Below are positions 7,138 to 17,174 of a stretch of 64,000 nucleotides of DNA, piece after piece. Made by a program: the position numbers and the translations under genes. Source of the DNA: Moorella mulderi DSM 14980 (GTDB lineage Bacteria > Bacillota > DSM-521 > Neomoorellales > Neomoorellaceae). The notes under the pieces were generated by a model. It saw only the letters and a program-made list of their open reading frames with translations, was not told the origin of the DNA and ran no database searches. Each line of letters starts with the position of its first letter. Position 1 is the stretch's first letter. The stretch spans positions 301,687 to 365,686 of the forward strand of contig NZ_LTBC01000003.1 of the NCBI RefSeq assembly GCF_001594015.1, in the 5' to 3' direction.

Positions 7138-9583
7138 ATGGTGCAAGTGAGAATGCTTGAAATCCTACTGGCCGGTAGTCTATTGGGCCAAAGAAATGCC
7201 AATAGTTCTTCTCGACGCTCGTAGGGCGTTTTTCTTCCTTTAGAGTTTTGTCTACCACAACAATATCTACGGGGTTTTCAACCCGGTAAAGACTTCGTTT
7301 AACCCTGTAGCGAAAATAGGCATCCTCATCAGAGAGAGAATACCCTATAAAAATGACCCGGTCCGCTTTGCGCAGCAGTTCTTCAGCTTGCATATGTAGG
7401 TGCAACCATGCTTCAGGCATGAAATATTTTTCACGCATAGGTGGGTAAAGAAACCAACTAAGGGGTGTTCCATCACTGGAGCATTGTGGCATATCCTGGG
7501 AAAGAGCTCGCCCGGTAGAAATTCGATATATTTTGTGGCAATAGGGGCAGAACATCCAATCCATGGAGCCATGAAATTTCACCAACTGTATAGGTTTACG
7601 CAGCTTTTCCCGGGATACGTTTATCGCCCTTCGTTCGCATCCTCCCCAAGGTTCTAGTTGTATGCCATAGTTTATATTTTCCTCCCCCACTGCCTCTATC
7701 AAAGCCTGGTCTAAAAAAGGATCATAGTTAAGGGTAATAAAACCTACCTCTTCCAAGGCACCTGTTGTCAACATCTTGACCATGTTTTTAACCAACTGCA
7801 CATAGCTATTTCTACTATCTATTGGGGTCGTAAGATCAGTAAAAAGTTGTAGCAACCTAATAATGACTAATTTTTTCAATTTCCTCAGTACGTCCGGTGG
7901 ATAGGTTGGCGTTAAGGCTTCATCTTTTTCTAAAGCGATCTCAATAAGGTTCAATACTTCATTAATCGTTGGTCTGCTGCAGGCCGGTAAGGATGGGTCG
8001 ATCCTGAAAACTGTTTTTAAAAAACGAACCAGATCGTCACTAGAGTTGCCCTCGTTAAGGAGTTCGGTTAATAAATCTTGTCCCAGCGGAAGCTGCTCCG
8101 CCGAAGCGCCGGCACCAATGACGAAGACCACTTTTTCAAACCGTCTGGAAACTACGTTAGATAAATAATATGCTGTAAGCTTCAGGGCATCTCCTTCTAG
8201 TTCTTCGGATCTTTGGTCGTCAGATTGAAAATAAATAGTTCCAGCATTCTGTGTAAGGAGCCGGCAGTCGTTTAACGTTACTAACCGGTTACCATGAATA
8301 AAACGTATCCTTGCCGGCAAGTCTGAACTCATTGAGATGAGGCTCTCATCCTGAACCTCCTGTTTGGCCAAAATAACCCCTGCATGCAATCTTTTTTTAA
8401 TCGCCGGCATAGGATTATTGAAAACATCCGGTATAGTGTCACCAATTAGCCCCTTGATAGCCTTTGTTTCATTAATTTCCACGGCCTGTTGAAGAGCAAT
8501 CTGGAGTAACCTGCGATCGTTGGTTACGTAACCTGCGTTGATAAATGCTTTGACCTCACGGTCAAAGAGTGTTCTATTCGCTAAAACATTGCCCAGCAGC
8601 GCATTGGCAGCCTCGCTACGATTGAAGTAACGAATAGCCTCATAAAGATTGTTGGAAAACCGGATAGAATTGCGCGTTGCAAGGTTCTCCTCATATACCT
8701 CATTCCTTACATAACCTAGGGCAATATCTTCCCATTTATTGGCCAGGGCCATTTCCCCTTCCGCTAATCGTGGCAGCCTTCCCGTTATTTGGAATCCATC
8801 TCTACTCATTAATAGTAGGTTTTGAACAACCAGTATATTTCTCTTGACTTCCTGGCGATAAAGGGCTAACTCCCTATCCGGAATATTTTCCACCAGCTCG
8901 TCTAAAATGGCGTCAGCAGCCTTATAATGTTTAAGTGCGGTTTGCCAGTCATCCCGGGCAAAGGACAGGGCTCCCAGGTTACACCAGACAATGGCCCTTT
9001 CAAGTTCAGTTGGCGCAAGGGATAACGCCTTTTTTAAAAGCGTATCAGCTTCGTCATAAAGCTCCTGTTCCCTGGCCATGCTTCCGAAATAAAGGGCAAA
9101 ATTGAACCATGGTTCCGAATGGAGCTCTCTTTCAAACAACGGTAGTACCTGCTCCGCCCACCCTTCAGCTTTTTGCAGAGTTGCTGCCATAGCCTTTAGC
9201 AAATGGATGCGCCGGTGCCATTCATCCTCTAATTCTTCCATACCCTTTAAATAATCACTTAATTTATCCAGGTACTTTCTCATTTCTTCCAGGTCGTATC
9301 TTTCTATGTTAATAACCGTTAGGAAATAGTAATATTGCATCAAGGTCTTAGGAGGAATATCTACAAATTTCCAATTAGGGTTGTAAAGAGCATGGTAGGC
9401 ATCTTCAACTCCATAGAGCCTATGGAGCTTGACAGCGTGACCGATAATTTGTGACAAAGATTTATCATTAACCTCTCTCAGAGAGGAGAGTTCGTCACCC
9501 GTACCATCTGTTGCTACTATAGGCGAGCACGGAATAAGCGGCTCCAAGAAGAAGTTATAAATTGGCTCCATTACCGATTTCAC
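7133..9583 (-). CDS. TPR-SIR2 fusion protein, copy 1
   Basis: About 816 residues. The GTG at 9583 follows GGAGG by eight bases and is preferred to the ATG at 9607. The N-terminal 450 residues are helical, with TPR-like repeats (around ALYFGSMAREQELYDEADTL and NLGALSFARDDWQTALKHY). The SIR2 domain starts near residue 485: VVFVIGAGASAEQLP (NAD loop), then FITLNYDP, KFHGSMDWMFCPYC with further Cys as a zinc site, and VIFIGYSLSDEDAYF. The family cleaves NAD+ in several phage-defence systems. The stop codon overlaps a capD remnant, so the native C-terminus may be trimmed. Nearly identical to the gene at 24404-26854. Confidence 0.85.
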   Translation of the reverse strand: MKSVMEPIYNFFLEPLIPCSPIVATDGTGDELSSLREVNDKSLSQIIGHAVKLHRLYGVEDAYHALYNPNWKFVDIPPKTLMQYYYFLTVINIERYDLEEMRKYLDKLSDYLKGMEELEDEWHRRIHLLKAMAATLQKAEGWAEQVLPLFERELHSEPWFNFALYFGSMAREQELYDEADTLLKKALSLAPTELERAIVWCNLGALSFARDDWQTALKHYKAADAILDELVENIPDRELALYRQEVKRNILVVQNLLLMSRDGFQITGRLPRLAEGEMALANKWEDIALGYVRNEVYEENLATRNSIRFSNNLYEAIRYFNRSEAANALLGNVLANRTLFDREVKAFINAGYVTNDRRLLQIALQQAVEINETKAIKGLIGDTIPDVFNNPMPAIKKRLHAGVILAKQEVQDESLISMSSDLPARIRFIHGNRLVTLNDCRLLTQNAGTIYFQSDDQRSEELEGDALKLTAYYLSNVVSRRFEKVVFVIGAGASAEQLPLGQDLLTELLNEGNSSDDLVRFLKTVFRIDPSLPACSRPTINEVLNLIEIALEKDEALTPTYPPDVLRKLKKLVIIRLLQLFTDLTTPIDSRNSYVQLVKNMVKMLTTGALEEVGFITLNYDPFLDQALIEAVGEENINYGIQLEPWGGCERRAINVSREKLRKPIQLVKFHGSMDWMFCPYCHKIYRISTGRALSQDMPQCSSDGTPLSWFLYPPMREKYFMPEAWLHLHMQAEELLRKADRVIFIGYSLSDEDAYFRYRVKRSLYRVENPVDIVVVDKTLKEEKRPTSVEKNYWHFFGPIDYRPVGFQAFSLAPF

Positions 9584-9639
9584 CTTGTTAGCCTCCTGAA
9601 ATAACATAATGTTAGTATTTAATCGCCATTTATTTTGTA

Positions 9640-9668
9640 ATTATATCCCCTATCGCAAATACAATAAT
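9640..9668 (-). promoter_or_regulatory. Candidate promoter of TPR-SIR2 copy 1
   Basis: TATAAT at 9645-9640 lies about 55 bases before the start, with a weak ATTATT at 17-bp spacing. The -10 is conserved in front of copy 2 despite nearby substitutions. An AT-rich palindrome (ACAATAATAATATTGT) overlaps the -35. Confidence 0.35.
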
Positions 9669-9684
9669 AATATTGTTTTAACCT

Positions 9685-10166
9685 TTACGACATCTGGCTA
9701 CAGCCGGCAGAAAACCCATCGGGGTTGTTGCTGTACCACTTCCAGGCAGTGGCGATAATTTCCTCCAAGCTAGTATACTGCGGCCGCCACCCCAGCTCTT
9801 CGATGGCTTTTTCTGCCGAGGCTACCAGCACCCCCGGGTCGCCGGGCCGCCGGGGACCGAAACGGTAAGGTACTTTCTGCCCTGTCACCTTTTCCGCCGC
9901 TTTTATTACCTCCAGAACCGAATAGCCCCGGCCGCTGCCCAGGTTATAGGTTGCCGTGGGGCTACCCTGCTCCAGGGCTTCCAGGGCCAGGACGTGGGCT
10001 ACCGCCAGGTCGTCGATGTGGATGTAGTCCCGCACTGCCGTCCCCAATATCCCCCGTCAACGCCCTGGCGGCGTTGAAATAACGGAGTGCTATAGCGAGG
10101 AAGTCAAAGGCGCGGCTGTAGTAAGCCAGGGCCTTCTCCAGGACCATTTTCGTCTCGCCGTAGGGG
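9685..10166 (-). pseudogene. galE: galE remnant 3 (middle and 3' end)
   Basis: Starts at NPYGETKMVLEKALAYYSRAF (carrying the catalytic Y and K), reaches RYFNAA, then a deletion joins GDIGD to GTAVRDYIHIDDLA out of frame, and it runs to the C-terminus (TSLEEIIATAWKWYSNNPDGF). The 5' half of the same gene lies at 16008-16285, so the Lamassu-like module sits inside galE. The deletion scar is shared with the remnant at 18698-19089. Confidence 0.85.
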
Positions 10167-10862
10167 ATCGCCTATCAAATTCAGCAGCTTCACTAGCAAG
10201 GGTGTTGTTTTCCCCTTGCCGCCTGTATATCCCAAATAACTTCCTACAATTAGCTCATAAAGGCCGCTACGTGTCAGGCGTATAAGCACGGCATCGATTT
10301 CATCTACTCCCACCCCGAGTCGATTAACCAACTCATCCTTAAACTGTTCCCAAAACCTGCTGGCCCGCTGGAGATCGTTTTCCCCCTTCTGCCGGGGATG
10401 GGCCTGTTCATAACTGTGCAATAAAACTAAAATAGCCAGTTCCCGGTAACTAAGCTCATCCAGGATAGCCAGGTACTCTTCGTACGAATCAACATAGACA
10501 GCTTCCGGCCCGCAGGCACCGTTACGGAAAAAGCGGGCAAGAATCCGGATCTTTTCCCGCCTGCGCGTATTCAATACTGCCTTTACAGTAATTATGTACT
10601 TGTGCAGAAAATCCTCTTTATGCATATCTTCCTCAGTTAAAACAAGCCGTCCACTGGCTAGCTCCCCAAAAAAAGCATCCAGGCGCTCCTGCCGTATCTT
10701 GTGTAAATAGCCCACCAACGCAGTATCAATAAAGCCCCCCAGCCCGTGAGGCACAAGTAATCCAATTAAAGCCCGCAGGATGAAATTGCCCTCGTATTTC
10801 TTTAAGAAGTTCATCCACCATTGGTTATCCCTATCAGCAACGGTTAACTCAACATCAGACAT
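10104..10862 (-). CDS. Third gene of the SIR2/SMC module, 3' end replaced by galE sequence
   Basis: Starts at ATG 10862 behind GGAGG; the frame open upstream to 10979 is not needed. About 252 residues, mostly helical (FLKKYEGNFILRALIGLLVP, a stretch of about 130 charged residues, then SRFWEQFKDELVNRLGVG). After residue 231 (LNLIGD) the codons run into antisense-frame galE sequence, so the last 20 residues are not native and the gene is truncated. Unrecognised; in position it could be the LmuC-like accessory protein of a Lamassu system. It may not work in its present form. Confidence 0.6.
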   Translation of the reverse strand: MSDVELTVADRDNQWWMNFLKKYEGNFILRALIGLLVPHGLGGFIDTALVGYLHKIRQERLDAFFGELASGRLVLTEEDMHKEDFLHKYIITVKAVLNTRRREKIRILARFFRNGACGPEAVYVDSYEEYLAILDELSYRELAILVLLHSYEQAHPRQKGENDLQRASRFWEQFKDELVNRLGVGVDEIDAVLIRLTRSGLYELIVGSYLGYTGGKGKTTPLLVKLLNLIGDPLRRDENGPGEGPGLLQPRL

Positions 10863-10975
10863 AACGTTAGCCTCCAAACCCTTTGTTAATTGCCTTCCAA
10901 CCTTGCAGTTGAAGCAGAAACCGCTAGAGCGGCAGTTAGGAACCCGCAAAAATTCGCTACAACAACCGGATCTCG

Positions 10976-13900
10976 TCACCGGCCTACTGCATCACGCCAG
11001 AAGGAGCCTTGGAACATCGGATCTAAATGCTTTTTTAATCCTTCCAGACTTAACGGTTTGCGCCTTGCACGCATAACAGGCGCAATATCGGAAGCCAGCT
11101 TCTCCTTACGCCACAAGCTTAACAAGCTAACGCCTTCGTCCTGTTGATCCGCTGGCGGTTTTTGTTGAGCCTGGATCTCAAACATGTACTCGGCTATCGC
11201 AGGCTGATGCAAGGATATTATTACTTGTTCGGCACCAACAAAGTGTAATAACCTGTCAAGATTACGAACGAAATTGTTAAGATTTATATCATCCAAACTT
11301 TGAAAAGGATCATCAAGGATCAACACTTTGCTGTTAATTGAACCTAAATACAAATATGCGGTAAAAAACCATGCAAGGCACACTAGGTTTTGCTCGGCGG
11401 TATTATAAATTGCATTCAGAGGGCCGTCAGGACCTTGTACTTTTAAACTGATCCCAGCGTTTTTGCCGCTTGTTTTCTCCATAAGAGGTACGGGGTATGT
11501 CCAACTCACTGCGGTTAAAGCCCACAGTATTTCCCGAAAGACGGTTTCTACATCATCTTGAATTATTCTATTAAAAGCCCTGCCAAAAGCTTCCTGGACA
11601 CCCGCTTTTTTATCGTGCATTAGCTTCCACTTGTACAGCCAGTAGCAAGTCCCGGCGAATTGCTCATCGCTGTCTTGAGGCGGATCAAAGTAATGAACCA
11701 GTAGTTGTTTTAATTCGTCAAGATCAACTGTAATAATAACACTTCTGGTTAATTCGTCCAATTTTCTCGAAAGATTTCTAAGATCGACGATTCTAGTGGA
11801 TTCTACCAATCTCCCGGCATAGTCATCGGTTAATTCGTCAATGTGAAGCCAGGGCTTCAATTCCTCTAACAACTTGTTAGCTTCTTCGTCCAGCTTTTCG
11901 GAAGTGGTAACGGGAGTTTTAGAAATCAATTGTTTAAGAGAAGAAAGTTCTTCTTCAACACGTGATATAATTTCCCTTAATTGATTTCCCGCTCTTTCAA
12001 AGTTATAGGCATAATCCCCGCCCGGTACAGCAAGGGGAGCCAGGACTGGGAATTCCTTCTCCGCAACAGTTAATTGTCCCCAAACTTGTTCGAATTGCTG
12101 ACGCAACTCGTCTTTGATGTCAATTTGGCTAACCGTATCCCGGTCCCTCAACGAGTCTTCCATGGCTTTACGAAATTGATTAATTGCCTTGACGGCCTTT
12201 TCATAGGCACTGACCGCTTCCAGGTAATCCAGTACCGCCTTATATAGTCTCCGGGCTATGTTACGTTCTTCTTCTTTTTGGGCTATTTTTTGTTGCATGG
12301 TTTCTCTTTGTCTGTCCGGTTTTTCTCCCGGTTTCTGTCCCAGTTTTTGTTTCAAAGCAACTTCCAAAGGTCCTATATCATGCAACACCTGAGACAATCT
12401 TTGCTTGTAAGGCACAAGATCATCCAGCACCCCCATAGCTTCGCCTTTTAACTGTTCCAGCCATTCCACCTGTTGACCCGCAACTGGCTCCCCGGATTTC
12501 AGTGAACTTTTAATCTCGTCAATTACTTTTCGCATTTGACCGATTGTTACCAAAAGTACATCGATCTTATCCCGCAGCTCTTGCCCCGGACCCTCACTAG
12601 CAAGGCCAACTGCTATTTGCAACTTATTGATTTCATTAGTCATGGATAAAAACGCTGGATTGAGTACTTTCTCGACAGATTGAAAAAAGCGATCTGTCAA
12701 ATCTAGTTGGTTCTTGTTAATAATAACTTTACCGCCTTCTAAAACTGCAAGCCCTTTCTGGATCTTGGGTTTTATCTCCTCATAGACATTGTCAAAGACC
12801 CTATCTACGTCCATTGTCAACCCTGTAACTTCCAGGAGCTTCCCCTCCCTAGCGGGATCATCTGATGTTATAAAATCACGGAGTCCCGCCTGGGAAAGAC
12901 AAAAGTTCTTAAAAACATCAGCGGCAAAGTACTTATTATTTCCCTGCCCAATTTCCAGGGGTAAGGTTTTCTTTCCCGCCGACGCGGTACTACTTGTTTT
13001 ACATATGGTAATTTCCACATCTCCGGTCGGATTGTTGAGTATCCCTTTTCGCTTTTCGGGATTTAATTTCATTTGGTCTAAGCGGGCAACACCACCGGTA
13101 ATAGCCAGCTCCAAAGCCTCCAGCAGAGAGGTTTTCCCGGCACCGTTGGGTCCATATAGCACGTTATACTCGCAGAAACAACTATTTAACGAGTTCAAGC
13201 GCCGAAATTGTTTTATTTCCACTTTATTGATACGTTTTAAGGTTAAAGATTCCCCTGCTGCGCCACCAAAGTCTTTCGGCAATAACTCATCGGCTAATTT
13301 TTGAAAGTTTTTTCTGATCGTCTCTTTCAATTGTAAGGGAACGACATAGTTTGTGTCGGATTCCTCTCCTATTTCGAAGGTCGCTTTAAGTTCATCATGG
13401 ACAATTTGCCTCCACCTCTGCCGGTGGCCTTGAAAATCGCCCTTACCAACACCTCTTAACGAAAAGAGGAAAGGGGCAAAAAAGCGCTCGCAATCCCAAA
13501 CCACTTCCTTGCGAATACTATTTTCTTTTTTTATATATTGTTGTATATATCGCATCAAATTATCAGTATATTGTATGCTGCTGATGCCAACCAAATCCAA
13601 AACCCTGCTGTTTTTGTTCATTAAGTGCAGTGTTTTATAATATTCATCATTTTTAGCGCCATCAAGAATTAGAAAAAGGTGCACGGCCCACGGCAGCCAA
13701 CCCTCCTTTCTGCTCTGTTCCTCAAGAAAGCTCCGCAGCAACCCGGCTTTGTAAATAATGTCCTTAATAAATGTGCCGGGATCGTTGTCGAAGTAATAAA
13801 AAAGACCTATCAATGACCCCTTGCTGTCCAAAACAAGCATATCATACTGGATGGTAATCGGCTTTTGTTTAATTCTTATAAACCTGGGTTCGTAAATGGA

Positions 13901-14014
13901 GCCGGCTTCGTAGATAACCATTTGTAAATCTAACTCACCGCTGCGAACCTGCAAAAACTGTTTCAGAGCGCTAAGTACTTGCTCTTTTTTCTTCGTATTC
14001 TCTATCACTATCAT
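10976..14014 (-). CDS. SMC/RecF-like ATPase (LmuB-like)
   Basis: About 1012 residues. ATG 14014 overlaps the SIR2 stop as ATGA. An N-terminal domain of about 270 residues, possibly a degenerate nuclease-like fold, precedes the Walker A LYGPNGAGKTSLLEALE near residue 281. Long coiled-coil arms follow, then EQNLVCLAWF in place of a clear ABC signature, Walker B KVLILDDPFQSLDD near residue 898, and a H-loop ISLHQPAIAEY. The head-coil-head layout next to a SIR2 effector matches Lamassu-Sir2, where the SMC protein senses foreign DNA or replication structures and releases the effector. Known ABC three-component systems are an alternative. Confidence 0.75.
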   Translation of the reverse strand: MIVIENTKKKEQVLSALKQFLQVRSGELDLQMVIYEAGSIYEPRFIRIKQKPITIQYDMLVLDSKGSLIGLFYYFDNDPGTFIKDIIYKAGLLRSFLEEQSRKEGWLPWAVHLFLILDGAKNDEYYKTLHLMNKNSRVLDLVGISSIQYTDNLMRYIQQYIKKENSIRKEVVWDCERFFAPFLFSLRGVGKGDFQGHRQRWRQIVHDELKATFEIGEESDTNYVVPLQLKETIRKNFQKLADELLPKDFGGAAGESLTLKRINKVEIKQFRRLNSLNSCFCEYNVLYGPNGAGKTSLLEALELAITGGVARLDQMKLNPEKRKGILNNPTGDVEITICKTSSTASAGKKTLPLEIGQGNNKYFAADVFKNFCLSQAGLRDFITSDDPAREGKLLEVTGLTMDVDRVFDNVYEEIKPKIQKGLAVLEGGKVIINKNQLDLTDRFFQSVEKVLNPAFLSMTNEINKLQIAVGLASEGPGQELRDKIDVLLVTIGQMRKVIDEIKSSLKSGEPVAGQQVEWLEQLKGEAMGVLDDLVPYKQRLSQVLHDIGPLEVALKQKLGQKPGEKPDRQRETMQQKIAQKEEERNIARRLYKAVLDYLEAVSAYEKAVKAINQFRKAMEDSLRDRDTVSQIDIKDELRQQFEQVWGQLTVAEKEFPVLAPLAVPGGDYAYNFERAGNQLREIISRVEEELSSLKQLISKTPVTTSEKLDEEANKLLEELKPWLHIDELTDDYAGRLVESTRIVDLRNLSRKLDELTRSVIITVDLDELKQLLVHYFDPPQDSDEQFAGTCYWLYKWKLMHDKKAGVQEAFGRAFNRIIQDDVETVFREILWALTAVSWTYPVPLMEKTSGKNAGISLKVQGPDGPLNAIYNTAEQNLVCLAWFFTAYLYLGSINSKVLILDDPFQSLDDINLNNFVRNLDRLLHFVGAEQVIISLHQPAIAEYMFEIQAQQKPPADQQDEGVSLLSLWRKEKLASDIAPVMRARRKPLSLEGLKKHLDPMFQGSFWRDAVGR

Positions 14015-15951
14015 CCGCACTCTGCACCCCAAACATTTTCTTCAAAAGCTTTCTTTATAATCTTGCACAGAAATTGAGTTTCTTCCCAAATACTGCTCAA
14101 TGGCACCGTCTCAACCCTGGGAACCGGCTGTACTCCCGCTGATAAAGGTGCAACAGGAACATTTGAAAGTCGTGAAGTTCTGTTATCTTTAAATTCAATA
14201 ATCATGATATCCGAAGATGATTGAAACATAGTTTTTAATTCATCGGGAATTTTACGACGAAAGTTCTGGTACAGCGCAATACTATCCGGTTTTAACGCTA
14301 CCAGAGGCAAAACGGCAACACTTTGCCCGTTAGACTTAACGATTTTGATCCATCCTTGGCGAAAATAATCGATATAAACGTGTTGATCAATTTTAATTGA
14401 ACAGTGCTGTAATAATTGATAGATCCTCAATAGCGCAATAGTTATTTCAGGGTTATAGCTCAGAGGCACGTAATAGTGCTCTCTAAAGTAACGTTCCATA
14501 CCTCGAAAATCATTCTCTTCTTTTGTCCACGTCCTGCTCAACAACCATGAGGTAGCCACCGCCCCGGGCAGCGTCCATGTTAAAAAATCAATATTTCGCT
14601 CTTTGCTTAAAGATATTTCTTTAATAAACTTCCTCAATTCTTCTTTCAGCTCGATAATCAGCCACGGATCTACCCGTTTCTTTCTCTTTCCATTTTCTTT
14701 TTGTTCACTTATCACTCTTTCACCATAGGTTAATACCATTCTTTGTAAGAGCATCTTTATAGTTTCAGCATAGATATCTCTGAAGACTAGTTCCAGGTCC
14801 AACTTACACGGGGCATCGGCTGGCACTGTACAATAAGCGGGATGATACTTTGTTAAATAATTACCATCTATCTTACAAAGTATTTTACTTGGGTCACTTG
14901 CCTTTCCGGCAGCATCCCTTAAAATTGCCTCAAGCAAGGTATTGTCTTGTGGATCAATGGCAACCGCTCTGATGTTTGTTTCTTGTATATTACCACAATC
15001 CTGTATCTCCCGGAAAATATTGCGAAGGCTATTATGTAACACATTGTCACTACCCGAAAAACCAATGAAGACTATAAAATGATTACGGGCGCGATCTTCC
15101 AATAAAGCCTGCGCCCAGTTATCGGAACGCCAATCCAAAAGCTCTTTGTGGGTAATAACAAAATTACGGTCTCTGATCAAGTTTCCGCATTCGTCAACTA
15201 TAACACATTCTTCATTGCGATGTTTGCATGACTTTGCATAATGTTTAATTAAATCATCCGCGCAACCATGAATCTTGTGTAATCTGAAAATTGAACGGTA
15301 CGGCAAACTGCGCAGGTAATCTTTCTTGGAGGGCAGTGTAATGAAACACTCAGTCCATGGGGAGGCAAAAGGAGGATCAAAATTTTCATCTACTCGTTCC
15401 ATGCCGGTGGCCCAGAACCCCAATTCCAAAAGGGTGTCATAATTAGTTGTGACCAATTCATGAATCAGGCCCTCCTTAGCCAAACGGGCAATAATTAGAT
15501 GGGGTATGCCGAGACAAGCAGGATCCTGTTGATAGTCTTCAATCGCTTCTTCCAGTGTAACCCATGGCTGTCTTTGGGACTTCTGTTCGTACTTAAATCC
15601 CAGAAGCCCTCCGGCCAGCAAGCACGGCCCCCTTTCCCCTTCATGCCCGACCACCGCTTCGCAAACCTCGGCCAAGTTGAAGTTGTACTCTTCTTTTTTC
15701 AATTTGCCAAATAGCTTGCTTAACGCACCGGAGATACTTTTACCGGGCCTGAACTTGCTTATCTCATCATGGTATTTTTGGAGCAATTCCCGCGCTAGAT
15801 CAGAGGCCGGTTTATAGCCCCAGCTAATTGATAACCCGGCACTGACAAAGAACAATACTTGCTCATCTAATAATTTTCGAGCCACCTTGATAGCAAATTC
15901 AGGTGTTTCCTGATGGTTATTTTGAAACATTGCCAACTGTTCCATGTTCAT
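14011..15951 (-). CDS. SIR2-domain effector (LmuA-Sir2-like)
   Basis: 646 residues. The SIR2 core is at the N-terminus: LFFVSAGLSISWGYKPA near residue 35, TTNYDTLLELGF near 167, KIHGC near 224 and FIVFIGFSGSDN near 297. Gly-Ala-Gly of classic sirtuins is Ser-Ala-Gly here, as in many defence SIR2 proteins. The C-terminal half is of unknown fold. It is the first gene of an overlapping three-gene operon, expected to be the NAD-consuming effector. Its start lies just after the galE 5' remnant, whose last codons (KYYINNV) end about 57 bases upstream. Confidence 0.8.
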   Translation of the reverse strand: MNMEQLAMFQNNHQETPEFAIKVARKLLDEQVLFFVSAGLSISWGYKPASDLARELLQKYHDEISKFRPGKSISGALSKLFGKLKKEEYNFNLAEVCEAVVGHEGERGPCLLAGGLLGFKYEQKSQRQPWVTLEEAIEDYQQDPACLGIPHLIIARLAKEGLIHELVTTNYDTLLELGFWATGMERVDENFDPPFASPWTECFITLPSKKDYLRSLPYRSIFRLHKIHGCADDLIKHYAKSCKHRNEECVIVDECGNLIRDRNFVITHKELLDWRSDNWAQALLEDRARNHFIVFIGFSGSDNVLHNSLRNIFREIQDCGNIQETNIRAVAIDPQDNTLLEAILRDAAGKASDPSKILCKIDGNYLTKYHPAYCTVPADAPCKLDLELVFRDIYAETIKMLLQRMVLTYGERVISEQKENGKRKKRVDPWLIIELKEELRKFIKEISLSKERNIDFLTWTLPGAVATSWLLSRTWTKEENDFRGMERYFREHYYVPLSYNPEITIALLRIYQLLQHCSIKIDQHVYIDYFRQGWIKIVKSNGQSVAVLPLVALKPDSIALYQNFRRKIPDELKTMFQSSSDIMIIEFKDNRTSRLSNVPVAPLSAGVQPVPRVETVPLSSIWEETQFLCKIIKKAFEENVWGAECG

Positions 15952-16007
15952 TGCTCGCCTCGCTTAATGCGGGTCTTTTCTGCTTCCAGCACCATACGGG
16001 AGCCCTA

Positions 16008-16297
<290 letters not shown>

Positions 16298-16317
16298 CTA
16301 ATGAAGCCTTGTCCCGC

Positions 16318-16595
16318 AAGATCTCCCCGCCCCGGACCAGGGCACCGACCTGGATGACCAGCTGCACTGCCTCGGGGATGGTCATAAAGTTACGGGTCAT
16401 TTCCGGGTGGGACACCGTCACCGGCCCGCCGGCGGCAATCTGGCGCTGGAAAAGGGGCACGACGCTGCCCCGGCTGTCTAAAACGTTGCCGAAACGCACG
16501 GCGGCGAAACGGGTTTTGCTCCGCCGGGCCATTTCCTGGACCACCATCTCGGCCACCCGCTTGGACGCCCCCATGATGCTGGTGGGATTAACGGC
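16318..16595 (-). pseudogene. capD remnant 3 (middle)
   Basis: Encodes capD from [18 protein letters not shown] through [19 protein letters not shown] to VRGGEI, including the SxxxK-type residues of the family, then switches to the galE leader. Its first codon follows the stop codon of the YwgA-like gene by about three bases. Confidence 0.85.
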
Positions 16596-16598
16596 AGC

Positions 16599-17174
16599 TC
16601 AACTTTCATCCTTTTTTACAAGGCCTAATTTTACCAGCACTTCTGCGGCATTATCTATAGCTTGTTCCGATATTTCCCAGCCAAATTGTCTTGCCTCATT
16701 GATAATTTCCTTCTCTGTCATAGGCCGCCCCTCAGTCTGGAGAATATGCAGGGCCTTGGCAGCGATAGATAGAATCATATAATCATCTTTGTCTGTATGA
16801 GAAATATTTTGTAGTACATCAATTATCTTCTGGCATTCTGACGGATAACGCTGCAATAAGTTGTTTACTACTTCCATGCCGTCAGGCGTAAGATTGTAAT
16901 CATAACGCCGTATTTCAAAGCCTTGCTTTTTTACCCCAAAGTGCATGCTCTTTTCCTCAATAAATCCCAAAGCCTTGCACCTTTCAATTGCATAGTCAAG
17001 TTCTGCAGAGTAAGGCCCATAATAATGAGGCACAAACGGTATGCCTAACTGTAAAAATTGGTTAAGAAAATAAGCCCTTTTTTGAGCCAAGGTTTTTCCC
17101 CTTAAGCTCCCGCCATTAGCTTGTAACATGAGCAGAACAATATCCGACAATCTCATCCCTTTAATTTTGTCCAT
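16599..17174 (-). CDS. YwgA-like protein
   Basis: About 191 residues from ATG 17174, which follows GGAGGAG. The pattern GKTLAQKRAYFLNQF then HYYGPYSAELDYAIERCKALGFIE resembles Bacillus YwgA (LQKMVY...YGPYSEEL), a winged-helix-like protein. It overlaps the HD gene by 14 bases. In Bacillus, ywgA lies beside ywfO, an HD phosphohydrolase, so this is likely the same pair in an island setting. Function of YwgA is unknown; a regulatory or sensor role is inferred. Its stop touches a capD remnant. Confidence 0.6.
   Translation of the reverse strand: MDKIKGMRLSDIVLLMLQANGGSLRGKTLAQKRAYFLNQFLQLGIPFVPHYYGPYSAELDYAIERCKALGFIEEKSMHFGVKKQGFEIRRYDYNLTPDGMEVVNNLLQRYPSECQKIIDVLQNISHTDKDDYMILSIAAKALHILQTEGRPMTEKEIINEARQFGWEISEQAIDNAAEVLVKLGLVKKDES

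Noticed and set aside
10104..10979. Start of the third SIR2/SMC-module gene at 10979
   Set aside because: The 39 extra residues are Cys-rich and unlike the rest; the ATG at 10862 has a proper GGAGG site.
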